Shown here piece after piece: positions 54,527 through 63,277 of a DNA stretch of 64,000 bases. The stretch's first letter is position 1, and each line of letters opens with the position of its first letter. Source of the stretch: Limnobacter sp. SAORIC-580 (GTDB taxonomy: Bacteria > Pseudomonadota > Gammaproteobacteria > Burkholderiales > Burkholderiaceae_B); assembly GCF_013004065.1 (NCBI RefSeq), contig NZ_CP053084.1:1178001-1242000 (forward strand). The letters are read 5' to 3'. The translations under genes and the position numbers were made by a program. The notes beneath the pieces were generated by a model. That model worked only from the letters and a program-made list of their open reading frames with translations. It made no database searches and had not been told where the DNA came from.

Positions 54527-54539
54527 GGTGAAAATCAAT

Positions 54540-57290
54540 ATGCATCACATTATTTTTTACGGACTTTTTATTCTGATGATTACAGCGTCTACCGGGGTGC
54601 AAGCGAATTGCCGGGGCGATGCCTGTGTCAGCATGGGAAGCAATCTGGCTTCAGTGGACAGCGGTCAAAGTGCGCTGTTCGGTGGGGTGTTGAGCGGCCT
54701 GACAGGCAGCGACATCAGTTTCAGCAGCAATGAATCAAGTTCGCTTGCACAGGGTGATGTAGACCTGGAAACACTGCTGCAAAACATTGAAACCCTGAGC
54801 GGAGCAGACAGCACAGCTGCCGCTTTGAATTCGGAAATTACCTTGTCGCAGTTCTACGCGGCAGCAGCAGATGCCGCAAATGCTGCAGGCGACAGCGAGG
54901 CGGCAGCTGCGCTGAGTAACTTGAGTGCAGAAGTTGCTGGTGTGGCCGGCACCTTCCAGGCGGGGGATTTGATTGCCTTGCAAGAATCCGAAGGCGGCTA
55001 CGATGGCGTCAACCTGAACGCGCTTGAATTGGTGTCCGGAAGTGCCGAAGTGTTTAGCGGAAATAATCCCGTGACCACATCGGAGCCAGTGACCATTTCA
55101 GGTTCGGAACTGGGTATGGCCGGGGTAGTGAACTCTGTAACCATTGCTTCGCAGGTGGTTGAGCCCGCCAAAATAGTGTGTGGACCCGAAGGCAGTACCT
55201 TTCACAGTTCCTCAATGCGATATTCCCTGTCGCTTGATCTGGTGGACACCGGTCTTGACATGTCATCGTTGCTGGCATTGCCTGGAATCGCAGATGTTGA
55301 TGCAAGTATCGGGCAGCTTAATCTTTATGTCGAAGTGTCCCGTGCTGAAGGCGTTATTCAAAGCATTGACGCGCTCAACCAGGCCGTCACCATCAGTGCT
55401 GTTCCGGGGGTGACCGACATGTATCTTGGGCAGTTCCCGGAAGGCGCTTTTTTTGACACCAGTGTGTCGCTGGATCCGGCATTGCTTGATTTCTCGACCA
55501 TAGGCAGCGTCACGGTGACCGAGCTTTCCGGCACTGCCACCACGGTGTCCATTCAGGCCAAAAGCAGCGCACAAGGTGAACAGTCCTTCGCAGACACGCT
55601 GGTGTTTAACGGGCCGTATCCTGAAACACAGCGCTCAAGCACTTCTGCGGACGCGGGGTCGCAGCTGCTTGATTCCTTGATGTCCAACCTCGTTTTGCAA
55701 CTGTCGCCTGAAGACCTGGGTTTGCTCAATGACCAGGTTTTGGTAGCTGTTCAGGATGCTAGTAGCAACACCTTGCCCCCAATATTGTCATCCGTGCTGA
55801 CCGGTATTGTCGACCCCATGATGGAAAGCATGGGAACGTCTATCGGCGAAGTGGACACGACAGTACACGCAGTCAGGCAGGTTTGTAGTTTCAGTGGTCT
55901 GGTTTATCACGACCTGAATCACGACTACATCAACAACACAGGCGATGGCCTGTGCAATGAAGCCCTGTATGTAAAACTTGTGTCGAGCGACACGCCCGCC
56001 GGTCCGGCTTTGGCCGTTGCCACAGTGGAGCCAGCCACAGGGCAGTACACCTTCACCACTGCGTCTGCAGGAAACTACAGCCTTGTGCTGGATACAAACA
56101 GTGATCCCAGTGATGTAGCATCCAGCGCGCCAACGGGCTGGTTGCACATGGAGTCTGAAGACGGTGTTCAGCCTTTTCTGCTACAAGCCAACGGCGCAAC
56201 AGAAGCTGGCCCGAATTTTGGCCTGTACCACGGCAGCACCCTCAGTGGATTTGTGTTCGAAGACAATGGCGCTGGTGTTGCCAATGCCCATGATGGCGTG
56301 TTTCTGGACGACGAGGCAGGTCTTGATGGAATTGTTGTGAAGCTGACTGATTTCCCCGCCGCCGCAACCGGGCCTCTGGATGAAGTGATCACGCAGGGTG
56401 GGGGTGCCTACAGGTTCTGGATTCCAGCGGGTGCAGGTGGCTCTGTGTTGGCTGTTGTTCAAACCAATCGCGAAAACTATCGATCCATTGGTGCCAATGT
56501 CGGCAATACGGGTGGCACCTATGACCTGGCGCAAGATCATATTTCATTTAACCGTGAAAATGGCAAGCGGTATGAAAGCGTTGATTTTGGTGACGTGAAG
56601 ACCAGCGCCCTGTATTCCGACAATCAACGCACCAGTGTGGCTGGTTCCCCGATTTTTTATCCACATGTGTTTACCGCCGGCAGTGAAGGCGACATTGCTT
56701 TTGAGATTCGAAGCGACAGCGTGTCTCAAGAAAGCTGGCAATCTGTGCTTTACCGCGATGGCAACTGCGATGCCCAACTGGATGCTTCTGAAGCAATAAT
56801 TACCGAGCCCGTCAACGTACAGGCAGATGAAAAGTTGTGCTTAATCATGAAAATTTTTGTGCCTTTGACTGCGCCAGCGGACGCACGGCATGTTGACACC
56901 TTGCAGGCCACATTCACCTATTCAAACACCACTGTGGATACAGCCCATTTGGTGAACAATGTCACCACTGTGGGGGCGTCGGATTCGCCCGGTTTAACTC
57001 TGCTTAAAGAAGTTGAACAGCCCACAGCGTTGCCGGGAGAAACACTGGTTTACACCGTTCGTTACGAGAACCAGGGGGCAGGAAATCTTGATGCACTTGA
57101 AATTCACGACAGCACCCCCGCGTACACTGTATTTTCAAGTGCCGAGTGTGTAGACACCCAAGTGGATTTAACATGTGAGGTGTCGGAGCAACCCGAAGTG
57201 GGTGATTCGGGTCGTGTTACCTGGAAAGTGATTGGACTGGTGCCGCCCGGCACCAGCGGTGTGGTTCGTTTCAGTGTTGTGGTTCAGTGA
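54540..57290 (+). CDS. Secreted SdrD-B/DUF11 protein, last gene of the surface operon
   Basis: A 916-residue exported protein. The ATG at 54540 (MHHIIFYGLFILM) is chosen because it gives a clean signal peptide and has AAGGTG about 8 bases ahead; an in-frame start at 54498 would overlap the previous gene. The N-terminal 400 residues are rich in Ala, Ser and Asp without known domain. Two SdrD-B-like modules follow (FSGLVYHDLNHDYINNTGD near 455, LSGFVFEDNGAGVANAHDG near 570), and a DUF11 module closes the protein (GETLVYTVRYENQGAGN near 840). There is no barrel or anchor. It converges on ettA with only 9 bp between stops. Confidence 0.8.
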   Translation: MHHIIFYGLFILMITASTGVQANCRGDACVSMGSNLASVDSGQSALFGGVLSGLTGSDISFSSNESSSLAQGDVDLETLLQNIETLSGADSTAAALNSEITLSQFYAAAADAANAAGDSEAAAALSNLSAEVAGVAGTFQAGDLIALQESEGGYDGVNLNALELVSGSAEVFSGNNPVTTSEPVTISGSELGMAGVVNSVTIASQVVEPAKIVCGPEGSTFHSSSMRYSLSLDLVDTGLDMSSLLALPGIADVDASIGQLNLYVEVSRAEGVIQSIDALNQAVTISAVPGVTDMYLGQFPEGAFFDTSVSLDPALLDFSTIGSVTVTELSGTATTVSIQAKSSAQGEQSFADTLVFNGPYPETQRSSTSADAGSQLLDSLMSNLVLQLSPEDLGLLNDQVLVAVQDASSNTLPPILSSVLTGIVDPMMESMGTSIGEVDTTVHAVRQVCSFSGLVYHDLNHDYINNTGDGLCNEALYVKLVSSDTPAGPALAVATVEPATGQYTFTTASAGNYSLVLDTNSDPSDVASSAPTGWLHMESEDGVQPFLLQANGATEAGPNFGLYHGSTLSGFVFEDNGAGVANAHDGVFLDDEAGLDGIVVKLTDFPAAATGPLDEVITQGGGAYRFWIPAGAGGSVLAVVQTNRENYRSIGANVGNTGGTYDLAQDHISFNRENGKRYESVDFGDVKTSALYSDNQRTSVAGSPIFYPHVFTAGSEGDIAFEIRSDSVSQESWQSVLYRDGNCDAQLDASEAIITEPVNVQADEKLCLIMKIFVPLTAPADARHVDTLQATFTYSNTTVDTAHLVNNVTTVGASDSPGLTLLKEVEQPTALPGETLVYTVRYENQGAGNLDALEIHDSTPAYTVFSSAECVDTQVDLTCEVSEQPEVGDSGRVTWKVIGLVPPGTSGVVRFSVVVQ

Positions 57291-57299
57291 GCAACTACT

Positions 57300-58961
57300 T
57301 TACTTCAGTGGCTTGTAACGAACACGTTTTGGCCGCGCACCTTCCTCACCCAAACGCTTCACCTTGTCGGCTTCGTATTCCTGAAAGTTGCCATCAAAGA
57401 ACACCCACTGCGAATCGCCTTCACAGGAAAGAATGTGCGTGGCAATGCGGTCCAAAAACCAGCGGTCGTGTGATGTAACCAGCACAGTGCCCGCAAATTC
57501 CAGCAGCGCGTCTTCCAGCGAACGCAGTGTTTCCACGTCCAGGTCGTTCGAGGGTTCATCCAGCAGCAACACGTTGCCGCCGGAAATCAGTGTTTTGGCC
57601 AAGTGCAAGCGGCCACGTTCACCACCCGACAAATTGCCGATCAACTTTTGCTGGTCGCCACCTTTAAAGTTAAAGCGGCCCAGGTAGGCACGCGATGGCA
57701 TCTCGAACTTGCCCACGGTCAAAATGTCTGCACCGTCTGCCACGCCATCAAACACGGTTTTGTCGTTGGGCAGTGAATCGCGGGCCTGATCCACAACAGC
57801 CATGCGCACAGTTGAGCCAACTTTGATTGAACCACTGGTGGGCTCTTCCTTGCCCGCAATCATTTTGAACAGGGTTGATTTACCCGCACCGTTGGGGCCG
57901 ATTACACCCACAATTGCACCAGGTGGAATCTTGAAGCTGAGGTTGTCAATCAACAAGCGGTCACCAAAGGCTTTGCTCACATTTTCAAACTCGATCACCT
58001 CATTGCCCAAGCGCTCGGCCACGGGAATAAAAATTTCCTGTGTCTCGTTGCGCTTCTGGTACTCATGGCTAGACAATTCTTCAAAGCGTGCAATACGCGC
58101 TTTGGATTTCGCCTGGCGTCCTTTCGGGTTTTGGCGAACCCATTCCAGTTCTTTTTTCAAGGCTTTCTGGCGTGCGCTTTCGCTGCTTTCTTCTTGCTTA
58201 AGGCGGTCCTGCTTTTGGTCCAGCCAGGAACTGTAGTTGCCTTTCCACGGAATGCCAGATCCTCGGTCCAGTTCCAGAATCCATTCGGCGGCATTGTCCA
58301 AAAAGTAGCGGTCGTGGGTAACAGCCACCACAGTACCTGGGAACTTGTGCAGGAACTGCTCAAGCCAGTGCACCGATTCAGCATCCAGGTGGTTGGTGGG
58401 TTCGTCCAGCAGCAACATGTCCGGTTTGCTCATCAACAGGCGGCACAATGCCACACGGCGTTTCTCACCACCGGAAAGCGTGGCCACGCTGGCTTCCCAA
58501 GGGGGCAGGCGAAGTGAATCGGCTGCAATTTCCATCAGGTGTTCAGCATCGTTGCCCGCAGCGGCAATCACAGCTTCCCACTTGGCTTGTTCTTCAGCCA
58601 GTTTGTCGAAGTCTGCTTCAGGGTCGGCGTAGGCGGCGTAAATTTCCTCCAGCTTTTGCTGGGCCATGCCCAGTTCACCCAAACCTTCTTCAACGGCCTG
58701 GCGCACCGTGTGCTCGGGGTTCAGTTCGGGTTCCTGGCTCAAATACCCAATATTCAAATTGGGCATGGGCACTGCTTCGCCTTCAATGTCTTTGTCCACA
58801 CCAGCCATAATTTTCAGCAGGGTAGATTTGCCAGAGCCGTTCAAGCCCAGCACACCAATTTTCGCGCCGGGAAAAAAGCTCAGCGAAATGTTCTTCAAAA
58901 TCTGGCGCTTGGGGGGAACAATTTTCCCCACGCGGTTCATGCTGTAGACGTACTGGGCCAT
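57300..58961 (-). CDS. ettA: Energy-dependent translational throttle protein EttA (ABC-F)
   Basis: A 553-residue soluble ABC-F ATPase of EttA length. It binds the ribosomal E site and gates entry into elongation according to ATP/ADP ratio. Two ATPase domains are seen: Walker A GLNGSGKST (about 39-47) and GPNGAGKST, signatures LSGGEKRRVALCR and LSGGERGRLHLAK, Walker B LLLDEPTNHLD and LLLDEPSNDLD. The arm and linker (about 95-125 and 240-300, rich in Lys, Gln and Glu) match the family. It is followed on the same strand, upstream, by a flavoprotein gene 38 bp away. No regulatory site is visible. Confidence 0.95.
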   Translation of the reverse strand: MAQYVYSMNRVGKIVPPKRQILKNISLSFFPGAKIGVLGLNGSGKSTLLKIMAGVDKDIEGEAVPMPNLNIGYLSQEPELNPEHTVRQAVEEGLGELGMAQQKLEEIYAAYADPEADFDKLAEEQAKWEAVIAAAGNDAEHLMEIAADSLRLPPWEASVATLSGGEKRRVALCRLLMSKPDMLLLDEPTNHLDAESVHWLEQFLHKFPGTVVAVTHDRYFLDNAAEWILELDRGSGIPWKGNYSSWLDQKQDRLKQEESSESARQKALKKELEWVRQNPKGRQAKSKARIARFEELSSHEYQKRNETQEIFIPVAERLGNEVIEFENVSKAFGDRLLIDNLSFKIPPGAIVGVIGPNGAGKSTLFKMIAGKEEPTSGSIKVGSTVRMAVVDQARDSLPNDKTVFDGVADGADILTVGKFEMPSRAYLGRFNFKGGDQQKLIGNLSGGERGRLHLAKTLISGGNVLLLDEPSNDLDVETLRSLEDALLEFAGTVLVTSHDRWFLDRIATHILSCEGDSQWVFFDGNFQEYEADKVKRLGEEGARPKRVRYKPLK

Positions 58962-58999
58962 TCGGTTTCCAATTCAATAGGTTTAACGTTGCCGCAATT

Positions 59000-60142
59000 T
59001 TAAATCATCGCAGGCAGTTGGGGGGTTAAAGCTTGGCGTTCTTTGCTGGCCTCACCCAACAATGCCATGCCCAGCAGCGCGCCATCTGCGCCTTTAAACA
59101 AGGCTTTCACACCGTTGTCATCGGCTGTTATTTCCCATTCACCCTCATGCTCGGGCAGGGGTGGGTTCACCACCGCAGGGCAATCGGGCGTTTTAATGCT
59201 CACCGGCATTGCAGGGAATTTGATTTCAGTGGGTTTGCCAGCCAGTGTTTGCGCCATGGCGCGCGCAGCTTGCATCACCGGCATGATATACGGCAGCACA
59301 AACTTGCCCAGGTATTCGGCGCAATCACCCAAGGCATAAATGTTTTTGTTGCTGGTCTGTCCAAGGTTGTTCACCACGATGCCGCGCGCCACTGTAACGC
59401 CCGCATTTTCGGCCAGTGCAGTGCGTGGCTTCAAACCGACTGCAGACAACACCAAATCAGCTTGGGTTGTTTCGCCATTGGAATCCGTCAGTGTGTAGCC
59501 AGCCCCGCTCTTCACGATGCTGTTAACGGTACGCCCCAGTTTCCAGCTCACGCCTTTCTCGGCCAATTTGTTTTGCATGAAGGTACTGGCTTGTTCAGGC
59601 AGTAGGCGGGCCAGGGGTCGGTCAGCCAAATCAAACACGGTGGTGTGAATGTCTGCCTTCAGCAAATCGTTGGCAAATTCGCAACCGATCAAGCCTGCAC
59701 CCAACACGGCCACTTCTTTCTTGCCATCCAGCAGTTTTCGAAATTCTGCATAATCATTCAAGTCATTCACGCTGATGACGTCGCCCGCGCCATCGCCTTC
59801 AATCGGCAGTTTGATGGTGTCGGCACCCAGAGCCAATACCAAGTTGTCGTAGCTGAACTCGCCTGCGCTGCTTGTCAGTCTGCGCGATTCAGAATCCACC
59901 GCGCTCACTGTGGCGTTGGGCACCAGTTCAACTTTCTGTTGTTCGGCAAATTTTGCAGCAGGCGTCATCACCAGGCTCTCGGCTGTTTTGCCACTGGCCA
60001 GCGCATTGCTCAACATGGGCTTGGAGTAAAAGTCGCCGCTGTCTGCCGTGATCAGGCGAATCTCCGCCTCGGGGTCGGCTTTGCGAAGTTCTCTAACCAA
60101 AGTCCATGCGGCCACGCCGCTGCCAATGATGGTGGTGTTCAT
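59000..60142 (-). CDS. NAD(P)/FAD oxidoreductase, rubredoxin reductase-like
   Basis: A 380-residue flavoprotein of the pyridine nucleotide-disulfide type. The FAD motif IIGSGVAAWTLV (from residue 5) and NAD motif VLGAGLIGCEFANDL (about 145-159) are clear, with the closing YALGDCAEYLG segment. Length and sequence resemble rubredoxin-NAD(+) reductases (RubB/AlkT type), which move electrons from NADH to rubredoxin. No rubredoxin gene is in the window, so the acceptor is unknown. The N-terminus starts immediately at the FAD fold, supporting ATG 60142. A LysR-type palindrome lies 34 bp upstream. Confidence 0.88.
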   Translation of the reverse strand: MNTTIIGSGVAAWTLVRELRKADPEAEIRLITADSGDFYSKPMLSNALASGKTAESLVMTPAAKFAEQQKVELVPNATVSAVDSESRRLTSSAGEFSYDNLVLALGADTIKLPIEGDGAGDVISVNDLNDYAEFRKLLDGKKEVAVLGAGLIGCEFANDLLKADIHTTVFDLADRPLARLLPEQASTFMQNKLAEKGVSWKLGRTVNSIVKSGAGYTLTDSNGETTQADLVLSAVGLKPRTALAENAGVTVARGIVVNNLGQTSNKNIYALGDCAEYLGKFVLPYIMPVMQAARAMAQTLAGKPTEIKFPAMPVSIKTPDCPAVVNPPLPEHEGEWEITADDNGVKALFKGADGALLGMALLGEASKERQALTPQLPAMI

Positions 60143-60175
60143 AGTGTTAATCCTGTGTGTTGCACGTGAGTTTCA

Positions 60176-60190
60176 ATAGTCAATTTCTAT
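60176..60190. promoter_or_regulatory. LysR-type box between flavoprotein and lipoprotein genes
   Basis: ATAG at 60176-60179 and CTAT at 60187-60190 are separated by 7 bases. This fits the ATAG-N7-CTAT half-site arrangement of OxyR-like LysR regulators. A second partial copy (TGAT/CTAT type) lies around 60207-60221. The spacing of the two is not the usual 22 bp, so an operator is only a possibility. The 261-bp divergent gap (60143-60403) otherwise shows no clear promoter. Confidence 0.3.
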
Positions 60191-60403
60191 AATTGAAGCT
60201 TATTAATCACGAATTGCTATCGTAAACGTTGAGTATTGGCATTGTAAGCGGAATCCAAATGTATACGGGTGTTTACCAAACAGAGTGGCATTGGTTAAGA
60301 TGCGCGTAGACATTCGATTTTCAAGCCATATTCTCAGGTAGGCTTGCTACATTCCTTTATTATCAAACGACTTCTACACAATACACATCAAAGGGAGACA
60401 ACT

Positions 60404-61243
60404 TTGAGTACATTTGATCGCATCGGCACTTCTCGTTTTATCAAAACCGCGGCCTTGGCTTTGTCAGTGACTATTTTGGCCGCTTGCGGATCAATGACAG
60501 GCATCAAAGACATTCCCGAGTACCTCGATTCTGATTTCGAGCATGTGGGTCCGCGTGATTTCATCACCAACATTGATTTGGCCCGAATCAAGCTGGGCAT
60601 GTCGCCGCTTCAGGTTCAAAACCGATTGGGCATGCCCATGTTGAGCGCGAAAGATCAAGACGATCGTTGGGACTATGTGTTGAAGAAAGGCCAGGGAGCC
60701 AGCGAAGAATTTGTGCCCTATGCCGTTTACTTCAAAGATCAAAAAGTGGTGCGTTTGGCGCCATTGACGCCACCGCCCGCACCTTTGGCTGACGCACCTG
60801 CAGAGGCACCTGTAGTTGATGCGTCTGCTGTTGCTGCACCTGAAGCCAGCGCTGGCGAAGTTATGGCCCCAGAACCCAGTTTGGCTGTTGGCGCCGATGT
60901 GGGCGATGCTGCTGCCATTAACGACATGTTGAGCAACTGGGCTGCCGCCTGGTCGTCTAAAGATGCAAACGGGTATCTCGGTTTTTATGCAGACACCTTT
61001 GAGCATGGAAAGAAATCTCGCGCCGCCTGGGAAGGCCAGCGTCGCGCACGCTTGTCTGACAAAGAAACAATTTCTGTCAGCGTGTCCGATGTGCAAATTG
61101 ACGTGCAGTCCGAGGCCTTGGCCACTGTCAAGTTCAAGCAAGACTATTCATCAAATCGTTACAACGACTCAGGCATTAAAGTTTTGACTCTGTCCAAAGC
61201 CAGTGGCACCTGGAAAATTCAACGCGAAGAGTTTCAGAAGTAA
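60404..61243 (+). CDS. Lipoprotein with BamE-like and NTF2-like (Cds6) domains
   Basis: A 279-residue lipoprotein: TILAAC followed by GSMTG is a good lipobox, cysteine near residue 28. A BamE/OmlA-like module follows (about 55-120; IKLGMSPLQVQNRLGMPM, then DRWDYVL). An Ala/Pro linker (about 130-165) leads to an NTF2-like domain (about 180-279; INDMLSNWAAAWSSKDANGYL, SRAAWEGQRRARL, GTWKIQREEF) of the Cds6/L,D-transpeptidase accessory type. It may join outer-membrane assembly with peptidoglycan, but no partner is encoded nearby. The start is TTG at 60404 with AAGGGAG upstream; an ATG at 60344 would place the lipobox too deep. A terminator follows directly. Confidence 0.82.
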   Translation: MSTFDRIGTSRFIKTAALALSVTILAACGSMTGIKDIPEYLDSDFEHVGPRDFITNIDLARIKLGMSPLQVQNRLGMPMLSAKDQDDRWDYVLKKGQGASEEFVPYAVYFKDQKVVRLAPLTPPPAPLADAPAEAPVVDASAVAAPEASAGEVMAPEPSLAVGADVGDAAAINDMLSNWAAAWSSKDANGYLGFYADTFEHGKKSRAAWEGQRRARLSDKETISVSVSDVQIDVQSEALATVKFKQDYSSNRYNDSGIKVLTLSKASGTWKIQREEFQK

Positions 61244-61260
61244 TTTTTGAGCCAAAGAAA

Positions 61261-61291
61261 AACCCCTTGCTGCATTAAGCAGTAAGGGGTT
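61261..61291. terminator. Bidirectional rho-independent terminator
   Basis: A 13-bp stem (61261-61273 with 61279-61291, one G-T pair) has a 5-base ATTAA loop. It is flanked by a T-rich stretch on the plus side and A-rich sequence (AAAGAAAAA) on the other, so it works for both convergent genes, the lipoprotein (+) and the oxidoreductase (-). Confidence 0.9.
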
Positions 61292-61316
61292 TATTTATTG
61301 AATCTGCCAGAAAAAG

Positions 61317-62372
61317 TTACTGTTCGAAAATCTGGATTTTTCCGCAACCATCCAAACGTTCGACCAAATCGCTGCCCATCAGCTTCGATGGTGTGTAGGC
61401 ACCGCCAGCAACATTCTTTTCCATCAAGATAAAACTTGCCACTGCCAGTGATCCCATCACGGTCAAAGAATACCCATTGGCAGTTTTTACCCGGGCAACC
61501 ACCTTTTTACCTTCGGCATTCGTGGCCTCGCCCCACACATACGCAGGCATTTTGGCGCGTTGCTCTTCGTTGGGACCTTCTACTTTCGCAGCCTGTTTTT
61601 TCAGAATTCCCTGAACCAGAGACATGCCCAGAATAGGGCGGGCCAGGTTTGCAGCACGCATCATCCGCACCGATTTCGGTGAGGAAGGAATGTATACCTC
61701 AATATTGCGAATGCCGGTGCTGTGGAATGCAGTGGACACGTCGCCCCAAGGAATGGTGACCGCAAACTTGGTGCCGTTGCCAAAATTGATTTCGCGAGTG
61801 CTGTAGCCCAAGCCCACTGCCTTGATTTCACCCTCTTCACGAATGCGGCCGCCCAACTTCATGGCCTCGACGGTGGTTTTCGCAGTGCCTGCTGACAAGC
61901 CACTGCGGGAATCAAAACCCAGGGCCAGGTGTGTGGCATCAGGCAACAACTCGTGCAGGCGGGCGGCCACGCAATCGGTTGGAATCACATCGAAGCCAAC
62001 ACCCGGACACAGCACAATTTTTTGTTTGCGTGCCTTGCCGCTCAGTGACTGGGCCAGCTCGAACACTGAAATTTCACCGGTAATGTCGAGGTAGTGTGTT
62101 TTGGTTTGCAGACAAGCCATCATCATCGGCTCGGCTGTTTCTGAAAAGGGGCCTGCACAATGCAAAACCAGGTCAACTTCATTCAAGCCTTCCAATACTG
62201 CGGCTTCATCACTCAACGAGAAGACACGACTTGGCAAGCTTAGTTTGTTGGCCAAGGCGGTCACTGCCGCTTCATTGCGGCCAGCCAGAATGGGGCGCAT
62301 GCCGCGTTTGGCCGCTTCACGCGCAATCATTTCACCGGTGTAACCATTGGCACCGTAAATCATCCAGGGCAT
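61317..62372 (-). CDS. Saccharopine dehydrogenase-like NAD(P)-binding oxidoreductase (trans-acting enoyl reductase family)
   Basis: A 351-residue soluble protein. The Rossmann motif YGANGYTGEMIAREA starts at residue 7, followed by VDLVLHCAGPFSETAEPMM and a conserved HYLDITGE segment. LCPGVGFDVIPTDCVA is typical of the trans-acting enoyl reductase/short saccharopine dehydrogenase-like family. The substrate is unknown. Its neighbours, an SRPBCC protein and a FadE-type acyl-CoA dehydrogenase, make a role in lipid or acyl metabolism plausible. The start is ATG 62372, with AGGAG about 6 bases upstream. It is co-directional with the SRPBCC gene. Confidence 0.85.
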   Translation of the reverse strand: MPWMIYGANGYTGEMIAREAAKRGMRPILAGRNEAAVTALANKLSLPSRVFSLSDEAAVLEGLNEVDLVLHCAGPFSETAEPMMMACLQTKTHYLDITGEISVFELAQSLSGKARKQKIVLCPGVGFDVIPTDCVAARLHELLPDATHLALGFDSRSGLSAGTAKTTVEAMKLGGRIREEGEIKAVGLGYSTREINFGNGTKFAVTIPWGDVSTAFHSTGIRNIEVYIPSSPKSVRMMRAANLARPILGMSLVQGILKKQAAKVEGPNEEQRAKMPAYVWGEATNAEGKKVVARVKTANGYSLTVMGSLAVASFILMEKNVAGGAYTPSKLMGSDLVERLDGCGKIQIFEQ

Positions 62373-62392
62373 TGCGTCTCCTAAAGCGCTTT

Positions 62393-62412
62393 GGAGCCCT
62401 TAATCGGGCTCC
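62393..62412 (-). other. Hairpin between SRPBCC and oxidoreductase genes
   Basis: GGAGCCC (62393-62399) pairs with GGGCTCC (62406-62412) around a 6-base loop. It lies 13 bp after the SRPBCC stop and 20 bp before the next start. There is no T-run on the minus strand, so it may be an intercistronic RNA structure rather than a terminator. Confidence 0.45.
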
Positions 62413-62425
62413 CTTGTTGTTTTGT

Positions 62426-62890
62426 TCAAGATTCCAGTTTGGCTTTCACGCGGTCGAGAAATGTTCCAACCTGTGCATCGAATTCCGATTTCACGATACC
62501 TTCCGCAATCCCTTTCATCAGGCGGGGCACCGGCATTTCGAACTCGCCAGTTGAGCGGAACGAGATTGTACATGCCTTGGGGCTGTCTTCCTTAATCACC
62601 CAACCGCCAGCCACAGTGGCATTGCCTTCGCCCGCAACCGGGTTCCAGTCAATCTTCGATTTGCCATCGTTGGTGTACTTCACTGCGTACTTCACCTGAT
62701 GGGAAATGCCTGCTGCGCCAATCTTGGCCATTTCCCAGCGCCACACTGCATCGCCCAGGTCAACAATTTTGTCCAGCTTGGGAAACAGGGCCACGGTGTC
62801 GGCAACATCAGCCAACTGGTCAAATGCTTTCTTGGCACTGCATGCCACTTTGAACGACTTTTCGATTTTCACATTCACGTTAACTGCCAT
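62426..62890 (-). CDS. SRPBCC/CoxG-like lipid-binding domain protein
   Basis: A 154-residue single-domain protein of the SRPBCC (START-like, polyketide cyclase/CoxG) superfamily, with the usual start (VNVKIEKSFKVACSAKKAFDQL), a central beta-sheet and the long C-terminal helix (RLMKGIAEGIVKSEFDAQVGTFLDRV). Such proteins bind hydrophobic ligands. No catalytic residues are predicted. It precedes the saccharopine-dehydrogenase-like gene on the same strand by 53 bp and is divergent from fadE across 387 bp, so a link to fatty-acid or lipid metabolism is likely but unproven. Confidence 0.8.
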   Translation of the reverse strand: MAVNVNVKIEKSFKVACSAKKAFDQLADVADTVALFPKLDKIVDLGDAVWRWEMAKIGAAGISHQVKYAVKYTNDGKSKIDWNPVAGEGNATVAGGWVIKEDSPKACTISFRSTGEFEMPVPRLMKGIAEGIVKSEFDAQVGTFLDRVKAKLES

Positions 62891-63277
62891 ATGTCCCTCG
62901 CTTTTTATTGTGGATGTTGTACTGCATGGGATGAAGTGTATCGGTTAATTGGCGCGCTTGTTAGCCCGATGAGGCAACTGTGTGGCGCTTGATTGGGGGC
63001 TTGTGAAATCTCGTGAAATACCGGGTTCAACTAAAAACAGCCGTGTTGCGCCGCACTTAATCATTGCTTCCTTTAAATCGTTGTGTGCATTGCTTCTTGC
63101 CTGTTTTGCTGTGAATGCATGTTGCGGTGCAAGGTAAATCATTGATTTTTTTCGAATTGAGGCTCTAGAAAAGTCGCTGTTTTTTTGGTGCAATGAGGTT
63201 GACAGTTGTTCACTGAAAGCGCATGTTACGCCTAAGTAACTTAGAAGTAACTTTGATGACATTCAAGGGGTATAAAC
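62891..63277. other. Divergent intergenic region upstream of fadE
   Basis: This 387-bp stretch holds no gene that I can support. Its last 80 bp contain a TTGACA (63199-63204) with no good -10 at 17 bp. There is an inverted repeat (GTTAC 63225-63229, GTAAC 63236-63240) and a direct repeat AAGTAACTT (63234-63242 and 63245-63253). The ribosome site AAGGGG is 8 bases before ATG 63278. The repeats are a reasonable operator candidate. Confidence 0.5.
63225..63253. promoter_or_regulatory. Possible operator repeats before fadE
   Basis: AAGTAACTT occurs twice 11 bp apart, one helical turn, and the first copy forms an inverted repeat with GTTAC upstream. The site ends 24 bp before the fadE start and follows a TTGACA hexamer. 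A TetR-like fatty-acid repressor is a likely binder, but the sequence does not match the PsrA or FadR consensus I know. Confidence 0.35.

Noticed and set aside
53822-54538. Minus-strand open frame of 238 codons opposite the barrel end of the giant protein
   Set aside because: The sense strand has a convincing C-terminal barrel ending; the antisense has no ribosome site or domain.
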